From positions 1 through 51,361 of the forward strand of contig NZ_QJRF01000051.1 of NCBI RefSeq assembly GCF_013393345.1: a DNA stretch of 51,361 nucleotides, in the 5' to 3' direction. The notes beneath the pieces were generated by a model. It was not told where the DNA came from. It did not search any database and saw only the letters and a list, made by a program, of their open reading frames with translations. The DNA is from Pseudomonas taiwanensis. Lineage in GTDB: Bacteria > Pseudomonadota > Gammaproteobacteria > Pseudomonadales > Pseudomonadaceae. Within the stretch, counting starts at the first letter, position 1, and every line of letters starts with the position of its first letter. Shown here piece after piece: positions 45,031-51,361 of the stretch. Position numbers and translations under genes: made by a program.

Positions 45031-46158
45031 ATGGCGCAGCAGAATCCCGTCAATACCCACCCCCACCAGAAATTGCGCGGCGTGAACCTGGGCGGTTGGC
45101 TGGTCCTGGAAAAATGGATGACCCCCAGTCTGTTCGAAGGACTACAGGCGACGGATGAAACCACCTGGTGCGCCGAAATGGGGGCCCGCGCCCCGGAAAG
45201 GCTGCGGCAGCACTGGAACAGTTTCATAACCCGCGAAGACTTCGTCTGGCTGCATGAGCGCGGCATCAATGCGGTGCGCATTCCCGTGGGGCACTGGATC
45301 TTCGGTGCGGATTACCCCTATCACACCAAGTACGGCGAGAGCCGTCACCCCTTCGTCGAAGGCGGCATCGAGGTGCTGGACCAGGCCTTCGCCTGGGCAG
45401 CGGAACTCCAGATCAGGATCGTCCTGGACCTGCACGCCGCACCTGGCTGCCAGAACGGCTTCGATAACGGCGGGATCAAGGATGTCTGCGAATGGCACAC
45501 CGACGAGCAGTATCGCGAGCACTCGCTGAAGGTGCTGGAGCGCCTCGCCGAACGCTATCGTGACCAGAGCGCCCTGCATGCCATCGAGGTCCTCAACGAG
45601 CCCCGCTGGGATGTGCCGACCGACTACCTCAAGGGCTACAACCAGGACGCCTACCAGCGCATTCGCCAGCACTGCAGTGCCGACAAGGTCAGCGTGGTGT
45701 TCCATGACGGCTTTCGCGACTACGAGCAATACCTCGGCTTCATGCAACCACCGGAATTCGCCAACGTGGTGTTCGACATCCATCGCTACCAATGCTTCGA
45801 GCGTGGCGACATCGACAGCGATATCTATACCCACATCCACAAGGCCAGCGGCCAGTGGAAAACCGAGGCTGACGGAATCATCCAGCGCCTCGGCATCCCG
45901 GCCTATTGCGGCGAGTGGAGCCTGGGACTGGACCTGAAAGTCGTCTCGCTATGGGCTGAAGGGCCGTTCAACCACGCGCTGGAAAACATGGACAGCTTCC
46001 AGAAAGACGTGGCCTATCGCGGCTATGCCGCTGCGCAGTTGCTGACCTATGAGAAGTACCTGGGCTGGTTCTTCTGGAGTTATAAGACTGAGACCACGCC
46101 CGCCTGGTGCTTCCGTGAATGCGTCCAGCGCGGCTGGCTACCCTCAACTTTTTCTTAG
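45031..46158 (+). CDS. Glycoside hydrolase family 5 protein, beta-glucanase-like
   Basis: A 375-residue GH5 TIM-barrel enzyme resembling exo-beta-1,3-glucanases and cellulases. RGVNLGGWLVLEKWM at about 16-30 is the usual start of the barrel. The acid/base is E190 (EVLNEPRWD) and the nucleophile is E295 (AYCGEWSLG). No signal peptide, so it probably acts in the cytoplasm on short glucans or glycosides. AAGGAG precedes the ATG. It is convergent with an ABC protein gene, the ends overlapping by 15 bases; a functional link is unproven. Confidence 0.85.
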   Translation: MAQQNPVNTHPHQKLRGVNLGGWLVLEKWMTPSLFEGLQATDETTWCAEMGARAPERLRQHWNSFITREDFVWLHERGINAVRIPVGHWIFGADYPYHTKYGESRHPFVEGGIEVLDQAFAWAAELQIRIVLDLHAAPGCQNGFDNGGIKDVCEWHTDEQYREHSLKVLERLAERYRDQSALHAIEVLNEPRWDVPTDYLKGYNQDAYQRIRQHCSADKVSVVFHDGFRDYEQYLGFMQPPEFANVVFDIHRYQCFERGDIDSDIYTHIHKASGQWKTEADGIIQRLGIPAYCGEWSLGLDLKVVSLWAEGPFNHALENMDSFQKDVAYRGYAAAQLLTYEKYLGWFFWSYKTETTPAWCFRECVQRGWLPSTFS

Positions 46159-47892
46159 CGCCCGCAGTGGCGTGCCATAGCCGACCAGGGGCTCCTGCGG
46201 CAGGTGATTGAGCCGGAGCCTGCGTTGGTAGTGGCGCTCCAGCCCGGACTGGAAGCTGATGGCCAGCAGCGTCGAATCCGGCAGCTCGCGATGCAGCAAA
46301 TCCATGAAGTCTTCCTCGTCCCGGGTCTCGAACGCACTGCTCGCTTCTTCGATGAACACCCAGGGGGGCTGCTGCAGGAACAACCGGGCGATGGCCAACC
46401 GCTGCTGCGTACGTAGCGGCAACACGCTCTGCCAGTTGTCGACCTCCTCCATTCGCTTGGCCAGCCAGGCGATGCCGGCGCTTTCCAGGGCATGCAGCAT
46501 GGCGCCAGTAGCGAAAGTGCCGGCGGGCTGCGGGTAGCTCAACACCGCGCACAGGCTGCCGACCGGCAGGAAGGGACGTTGCGGCAGGAAGTAGATGGCC
46601 GCGCCCGCCGGCAGCCAGACCTCCCCATGCCCCCATGGCCACAACCCCGCGAGCACCTTGAAGAGGCCAATGGTGACCGCCGGATCACCTGAGATCAGCA
46701 CCCGCTCGCCACGTTGGATCACGACGTTGAGTCCCTCGATCAGGACCTGCCCGTCAGGGTTTGCAATGCACAGGTCGCGCAGCACGATTTCCGCCTGCTG
46801 CGACTGCGCCAGGCAAATCCGGTGCTGCGGCTGGGCGTCCTGGTCTTCCAGGTCCTGCAGGTCGTTGTAGAGGCTAATGACACGGTCGGCCGACGCTCGC
46901 CAACGCGCCAGTTCGGCCAGGTTGTCGATCGGCCATGACAGCGCCGAGGTCAGTTGGTGGAATGCCTGCGCGGCCTGCATCAGGACGCCCAGGGTCATGG
47001 CGCCGGAAATGAACTGGGGCGCCATGACGAGGATCGGGAATACCGGCAGCAGCACGCCATAGCCCGACGAGAACGACACGATGCCGAGGTAGGCCTTGGT
47101 CTGCCGAGACCAGCGGTGCCCCAGTTCAGCGAAGTGGCTCGTCGAACTCCGGCGCTCCGCTTCCTCGCCCTGCATCAGTGCAATGGACTCGGAGCTTTCC
47201 CGTGCATGGGCCAGCCCGAAACGGAAGTCCGCTTCCGCCGATTGCAACTTGTTGGTGGCCCGGATCAGCGGGCGCCCGAGCAGCATGCCGAACACTGTGC
47301 CGGCACCGGCGTAGGCCACCGCCAGGATCAGCATGTAGCCCGGAACCATCAGGCCAGTTCCGGGGAACTGCACGCTGCCGGTGACCGTCAGCAGGATGTT
47401 GGCGAAGGTGCTTAGGATCAGCAGCGAGTAGACCAGCGAATGGGTCAGCGAAATCGCGCTTTCGGTCACGACGTGGATGTCTTCGGCGATGCGCCCGTCG
47501 GGGTTGTCATGCTCGCCATGGGTTTGCTGCAGTTGGTAGTGATGCCCACGCGCCATCCACTTGTCGATGAGTCGTTCTGTCAGCCACCGCCGCCAGTCCA
47601 GCTGCAACCAGCGCTTGACCCGCATGTGCATCGCCGTGACGCCTACCGTCAGCAGGAGGATCACCACAAAGGTGCCGATCTGCATCAGCAGACGATTCAG
47701 CGACCGGGCCTCCAGGGCATCGAACAGTGCGCGGTTCCAGTAGTTGGTCCAGATCACCAGCCCGACCTGGGCCAGGGTGAGCAGCAGCAGCGCGATGGTA
47801 TAGCCACGCGCCTTCCATTTCTCGGCTGAGTCCCAGTACGGCATGACCAGATGCAGGAACTGCCAGCGCGACCTTGCCGCCGGCCGGGACAT
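46144..47892 (-). CDS. SbmA/YddA-type ABC exporter-like protein with degenerate ATPase motifs
   Basis: A 582-residue half-transporter with about six membrane helices (residues 30-330) and a C-terminal nucleotide domain. The domain is close to the YddA/SbmA_BacA-like group, but its motifs are broken. Walker A reads GDPAVTIG (about 398-405) with no Gly-Lys-Ser/Thr. The signature is LPLRTQQRLAIARL where LSLGEQQR is usual, Walker B is WVFIEEASS, and the switch His is replaced (AISFQSGL). The Q-loop LPQRPFLPVGSL survives. The frame is open throughout, so it is not a pseudogene by frameshift. It may use another energy source, as SbmA/BacA do, or act as an inactive partner. Confidence 0.8.
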   Translation of the reverse strand: MSRPAARSRWQFLHLVMPYWDSAEKWKARGYTIALLLLTLAQVGLVIWTNYWNRALFDALEARSLNRLLMQIGTFVVILLLTVGVTAMHMRVKRWLQLDWRRWLTERLIDKWMARGHHYQLQQTHGEHDNPDGRIAEDIHVVTESAISLTHSLVYSLLILSTFANILLTVTGSVQFPGTGLMVPGYMLILAVAYAGAGTVFGMLLGRPLIRATNKLQSAEADFRFGLAHARESSESIALMQGEEAERRSSTSHFAELGHRWSRQTKAYLGIVSFSSGYGVLLPVFPILVMAPQFISGAMTLGVLMQAAQAFHQLTSALSWPIDNLAELARWRASADRVISLYNDLQDLEDQDAQPQHRICLAQSQQAEIVLRDLCIANPDGQVLIEGLNVVIQRGERVLISGDPAVTIGLFKVLAGLWPWGHGEVWLPAGAAIYFLPQRPFLPVGSLCAVLSYPQPAGTFATGAMLHALESAGIAWLAKRMEEVDNWQSVLPLRTQQRLAIARLFLQQPPWVFIEEASSAFETRDEEDFMDLLHRELPDSTLLAISFQSGLERHYQRRLRLNHLPQEPLVGYGTPLRALRKS

Positions 47893-48329
47893 CTAGCTGC
47901 CACTCGATTCAGAGAAAAAACGAACAGGCGACCCGGAAGAGTCAGGCCCCCCCTTGCGCTGCGCACAGGCGACGCAGCCTTTTCCCCATCGCGGGCGAGC
48001 CTGTGTTGCCGCCCTGTTCAGCATACGAAGCATCATCTGACCCCCTGCTGCTCGAGGCCGTGGCCTCAGGTTGCTCAGCGAACTCCGGGGAGCGCGTTGT
48101 CTGCCCTGCCGATGGTTGGCTCTCGGCGAGGGTCTGCCGCGGGGCGTGGCTGCAACGCAGGGACAAACGAGGACAGACCATCCGATCTCGGCTCGTCGGC
48201 CTCGTTGCATGGCAACGCCGGTAAGGTTGATTCAAGCACACGGAATCTGATCCACCGTTTTTTTCCAGACCGTCGAGCGCCTCTGGCCGAAAAAGGTGGA
48301 TCGACGGACCTGCCGGATGGGCCGCCGCT
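47893..48329. other. Intergenic region between the ABC gene and ercS'
   Basis: 437 bases without a supported gene. CCGTCGA at 48270-48276 and TCGACGG at 48301-48307 could form a weak stem after the ercS' stop on the minus strand, followed by a T-rich run there. Nothing else stands out, and the promoter of the ABC gene must lie near 47893-47990. Confidence 0.45.
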
Positions 48330-49667
48330 TCAGCCGGCGCTGCCGATCAGTTGGCTGATCACCGCCCTCAGCTTGCCCGGCTTGACTGGTTTGTTCAGCA
48401 ACGGCACGCCGAGGCTCTGCAGCTTTCGTCGGCACTGGTCACTGCGGTCAGCGGTGATGATCACTGCCGGTACTTGCCGCGCGAAGCGTTGGCGAAGGGC
48501 CAGAATCACATCGCAACCGACCATGCCGTGGTCCAGGTGATAGTCGACCAGGATCAGGTCCGGGGCCTGATCTTCCAGCACCTTCTGGGCGGTGGCCAGG
48601 TCAGTGGCGGTCAGCACTTCGCAGCCCCACTGCCCCAGCAGCGCCGACATGCTTTCGAGAATGTCGGGTTCGTTATCCACGACCAACAGGCGCTGACCGG
48701 GCAGTGGATCGCCGGTTACGGAGCGTGGCTCCACCAGGGCTCTCGTTTCAGGCTGCGACGTGGCCAATGGCACTTCGATACTGAACACCGAGCCTCGCCC
48801 CAATTGCGATCTCACCTCAACGCGATACGCCAGCATGCTGGCAATCCGGTCGACGATCGCCAGACCGAGCCCAACGCCCTTGCGTTCCGCAGCACGCCCC
48901 ACATCCAGCTGGTTGAACTCCAGGAAGATCGCCTGCAGCTTGTCCTCCGGAATGCCACGACCGCTGTCCCACACTTCCAGTCGCAGCCGATCGCCCCGAC
49001 GCCTTGCCCCGAGCAGGATGCGTCCGCGCTCGGTGTAACGGCAGGCATTGCTGAGGAAATTACGCAGGATGCGCGTAAGCAGGCGGAAGTCCGTACTGAT
49101 ACTCAGGCGCGGAATGCGCACACGCAGCGCCAATCCGGCGGCTTCGGCGACGCTCTCGAACTCCGAGGCCAACGGGCCCAGCACCTCGTCCAGTTGGTAG
49201 ACGTCCACATCCGGCTTGATCGCGGCCTGGTCCAGCTTGGAAATATCCAGCAGGTCGGTCAGCAGGTCCTCGGCCCCTTCCAGGGCCTGGTGGGTGCGCT
49301 CCACCAGTTTTTGCTCAGGCGCCGGCAACTCGCGCTCGCGCAGGGTGGAAACCAGCAAGCGCGCAGCGTTCAGCGGTTGCAGCAGATCGTGGCTGGCCGC
49401 AGCCAGGTACTTGTCCTTGCTCAGGTTGGCCGCCTCGGCCGCATCGCGGGCCTCGCGCAACTGTTCGTTCAGCGCCTGGAGTTCGCGGGTGCGGTCCAGC
49501 ACGCGTTGCTCAAGTTCATCGTTAAGGGTCTGGTAGCGGTTGCGCTCGGCCTCCAGCTCTTCCAGGCGCGCCAGCAGCTCGGGGTAATGGCTCTTGCGCG
49601 CGGAGTGACTGCCCAGGCCAAGCAGCCCGGTCAGCGCATCGCGCGGGTCGTCAGAGGGCCTCGGCAT
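48330..49667 (-). CDS. ercS': Hybrid sensor histidine kinase ErcS'-like
   Basis: A 445-residue hybrid kinase. An N-terminal coiled coil (about residues 28-80) replaces a sensor domain. The HisKA site is H93 (AAASHDLLQPLNAARLL), the N-box RNFLSNACRYT, and the G-boxes DSGRGIPEDK and KGVGLGLAI. The C-terminal receiver has its phospho-Asp at about 374 (LILVDYHLD) and Lys in LNKPVKPGKL. The ATG at 49667 lies inside the ercA coding end (17-base overlap) behind GAGGTGG. In P. aeruginosa this gene pair is part of the ethanol-oxidation regulon; the rest of that cluster is not in the window. Confidence 0.85.
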   Translation of the reverse strand: MPRPSDDPRDALTGLLGLGSHSARKSHYPELLARLEELEAERNRYQTLNDELEQRVLDRTRELQALNEQLREARDAAEAANLSKDKYLAAASHDLLQPLNAARLLVSTLRERELPAPEQKLVERTHQALEGAEDLLTDLLDISKLDQAAIKPDVDVYQLDEVLGPLASEFESVAEAAGLALRVRIPRLSISTDFRLLTRILRNFLSNACRYTERGRILLGARRRGDRLRLEVWDSGRGIPEDKLQAIFLEFNQLDVGRAAERKGVGLGLAIVDRIASMLAYRVEVRSQLGRGSVFSIEVPLATSQPETRALVEPRSVTGDPLPGQRLLVVDNEPDILESMSALLGQWGCEVLTATDLATAQKVLEDQAPDLILVDYHLDHGMVGCDVILALRQRFARQVPAVIITADRSDQCRRKLQSLGVPLLNKPVKPGKLRAVISQLIGSAG

Positions 49668-50814
49668 ACACCACCTCGACATCCCGCTGACTGGACTCGC
49701 GCGGGTTGGTGAGGATGCAGGGATCGTCCATGGCGTGACGAGAGAGGAAGGGAATGTCCGATGTACCAACGCCATGCAGGCTGAGGGTCTCATGGAAGCC
49801 CACCGCGCGCTTCAGGGTCACCAGGTGCTCCACCAGGCGCTGGCGTACCTGATTCTGCGTCAGGCCACGGCAATCGATGCCGAAGGTCTCGGCGATCACT
49901 TTGAAGCGCTCCGGTGCGGCGCTGTAGTTGAAGGCCACCACGTGCTCGACCAGCGCCGCGTTGCACAAGCCGTGCGGCAGGTCGAGGAAGCCGCCAAGGC
50001 TATGGGACATGGCATGCACGGCGCCGAGGATCGCGTTGGAGAAGGCCAGCCCGGCCTGCATGCTGCCGAGCATGATCTTCTCGCGCAGGGCGATGTCCTG
50101 GGGATTGGCGATCATCGCCACCAGATTGCCGTTGATCAGGCGCATGGCTTCCAGCGCATGGGGGTCGGTGAGCGGACCGTGCCCTGTGGAAACGAAGGCC
50201 TCGATGGCATGAACCAGGGCGTCGATGCCGGTACAGGCAGAGAGGAACGGGTCCATGCTCAGGGTCGTTTCCGGGTCGATCAGCGACACGTCGGGTACCA
50301 CCGCCTTGCTGACGATGGAGAACTTCATCCGCTCCTGCTGGTTGGAAATGATCACGAACTGCGAAACGTCGGCCGAAGTGCCGGCGGTGGTCGGGATCAG
50401 GATCAGCGGCGGGCTGGGCACCGTGAGGGTGTCCACACCTTCGAATTCGAGAATGCTGCGGCCATGGGCAACCACGATGCCGATGCCCTTGGCGCAATCC
50501 ATCGGGCTGCCGCCCCCCACGGCGACGATCACGTTGCAGCCCATGGTGCGGTAGAAGTCGGCCCCCTCCATCACCTCTTCGACGCGTGGGTTGGGCGATA
50601 CCTGAGTGTAGAGGCAATGATCGATGCCCTGGGCCTGCAGGCTGGCCTCCACATCAGCGACCCAGCCCGCGGCTTGCACGCCGGGGTCGGACACCACCAG
50701 CACCTTGCGTGCGCCGAAGGTACTGGCGTAATTGCCGACATTGTGCCGGCAGCCGGCGCCGAAAATGATCTCGGGAGAAACGAACTTGCGAAGCGAGCTG
50801 ATATCGTGACGCAT
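49651..50814 (-). CDS. ercA: Iron-containing alcohol dehydrogenase ErcA
   Basis: A 387-residue group III alcohol dehydrogenase, the same size as P. aeruginosa ErcA. Cofactor motif GGGSPMDCAKGI lies at about residues 96-107. Metal ligands are in GIDALVHAIEAF and in AVHAMSHSLGGFLDLPHG. The C-terminus VYAEAL is as expected. ATG 50814 is preferred over a TTG one codon earlier. ErcA takes part in ethanol oxidation control rather than bulk flux. It is coupled by overlap to ercS', which suggests a metabolic input to the kinase. Confidence 0.9.
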   Translation of the reverse strand: MRHDISSLRKFVSPEIIFGAGCRHNVGNYASTFGARKVLVVSDPGVQAAGWVADVEASLQAQGIDHCLYTQVSPNPRVEEVMEGADFYRTMGCNVIVAVGGGSPMDCAKGIGIVVAHGRSILEFEGVDTLTVPSPPLILIPTTAGTSADVSQFVIISNQQERMKFSIVSKAVVPDVSLIDPETTLSMDPFLSACTGIDALVHAIEAFVSTGHGPLTDPHALEAMRLINGNLVAMIANPQDIALREKIMLGSMQAGLAFSNAILGAVHAMSHSLGGFLDLPHGLCNAALVEHVVAFNYSAAPERFKVIAETFGIDCRGLTQNQVRQRLVEHLVTLKRAVGFHETLSLHGVGTSDIPFLSRHAMDDPCILTNPRESSQRDVEVVYAEAL

Positions 50815-50938
50815 CAAACGGCTCTTTCTTGTAGTTATGCGGTGAGTAGGACCCAGCCTACTGGATTCACGGGGCTTTTCAATCAGACCTTGGGAGCTTT
50901 CCTAAGCCCCGATTCCATCCTTCCTAGCGGTTGTAGGG

Positions 50939-51361
50939 GCGATTTCAATCGCCAAGCGGACCGCAGGTTCGCCCCGCTGCCTTCCAGGGACAGCTTCGCT
51001 GCCCTTGGCGAATGAATTCGCCCCCACAGGAAAATCAATTGCGAGCTCGGCGCCGCCTGGGGCTGGTTGTGGGGGCGATTTCAATCGCCAAGCGGACCGC
51101 AGGTTCGCCCCGCTGCCTTCCAGGGGCAGCTTCGCCGCCCTTGGCTAATGAATTCGCCCCTACAGGAAAACCAATTGCGAGCTCAGCGTCGCCTGGGGCT
51201 AATTGTGGGGGCGATTTCAATCGCCAAGCGAACCGCAGGTTCGCCCCTCTGCCTCTCAGGGGGCAGCTGCGCCGCCCTTGGCGAATGAATTCGCCCCTAC
51301 AGGAAAGCCAATTGCGAGCTCGGCGCCGCCTAGGGCTGGTTGTGGGGGCGATTTCAATCGC
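50939..51361. repeat. Tandem array of a 136-137 bp BIME unit, running off the window
   Basis: GCGATTTCAATCGC recurs at 50939, 51075, 51211 and 51348, periods 136, 136 and 137 bases. Each complete unit holds an inverted pair (GCGATTTCAATCGC and GCGAATGAATTCGC, with one GCTAATGAATTCGC variant) and a shared spacer with CAATTGCGAGCTC. Units differ by a few substitutions. The fourth unit is cut by the window edge. No gene is seen from 50815 to the end. Confidence 0.9.

Noticed and set aside
46144-47892. Calling the ABC gene a pseudogene
   Set aside because: The frame is intact for 582 codons and the membrane part looks normal; only the ATPase motifs are changed, which may be functional.
50939-51361. 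CRISPR array at the right end
   Set aside because: The period of 136-137 bases and the similarity of whole units, not only short repeats, do not fit CRISPR. They are tandem BIME units.

Overview
The window is high-GC, gene-dense chromosomal DNA that looks like Pseudomonas. The grounds are the gene families present (tonB/exbBD, OprD-type porin, benABCD with benK/benE/benF, pcaHG/pcaQ/pcaR/pcaK, pobR/pobA, ercA/ercS') and two repeat families typical of pseudomonads: BIME-like pairs with cores GCGAATGAATTCGC or GCGATTGAAATCGC, and the GTAGGAGCGAGCTTGCTCGC type. No rRNA, tRNA, CRISPR array, transposase or prophage gene was recognised. Species cannot be fixed from the sequence alone.

Layout. 1-5.6 kb: the end of a TonB gene with exbB and exbD, then an MFS transporter and an ABC importer (two permeases and an ATPase) with no binding protein inside the window. 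6-11.8 kb: a CGNR zinc-finger regulator divergent from an alpha/beta hydrolase, the acuR-acuI acryloyl-CoA reductase pair with two matching operators, a flavoprotein, and a small chemoreceptor-like protein. 12-24 kb, all minus strand: an aromatic-acid block reading pcaR, pcaK, benR, benA, benB, benC, benD, benK, benE, benF. 24-29.4 kb, also minus: pcaQ, pcaH, pcaG, an AFG1/ZapE-type ATPase and an AEC transporter, followed by a RutE-like nitroreductase. 29.5-31 kb: a rof/DUF2024/thioredoxin-like trio divergent from a Cys-rich MarR regulator. 31-32.5 kb: a lower-GC two-gene cassette (SatD-like plus DUF3307-like membrane protein) flanked by related dyads. 33-37 kb: a MocR-type regulator, a succinate-semialdehyde dehydrogenase and two small unknowns. 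37.2-42.4 kb: a multicopper oxidase, an SCO protein and a complete bufferin-type (DUF2282/DUF692/DUF2063/DoxX) copper peptide operon. 42.6-44.8 kb: pobR divergent from pobA. 45-47.9 kb: a GH5 glucanase convergent with an ABC protein whose ATPase motifs are degenerate. 48.3-50.8 kb: ercA and ercS'. The window ends in a tandem array of a 136-137 bp BIME unit.

How the genes work together. Benzoate is taken up (BenF, BenK, BenE) and turned into catechol (BenABC, BenD). 4-Hydroxybenzoate enters through PcaK, becomes protocatechuate (PobA), and its ring is opened by PcaHG. Regulators lie next to their targets, and the DNA contains recognisable candidate sites for BenR, PcaQ, PcaR and AcuR. The catechol branch (cat) and the lower beta-ketoadipate genes (pcaBDC, pcaIJF) are not in the window. 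The copper cluster combines a Tat-exported multicopper oxidase and a copper chaperone with a secreted, Cys-modified copper-binding peptide, which suggests periplasmic copper handling.

Less familiar features are the triple GTAAC/GTTAC dyad in front of the CGNR/hydrolase pair, the dyad-flanked SatD/DUF3307 cassette, the CxxC-rich MarR/thioredoxin/DUF2024 module, the degenerate ABC protein, and a PcaQ site that contains the pcaQ stop codon.
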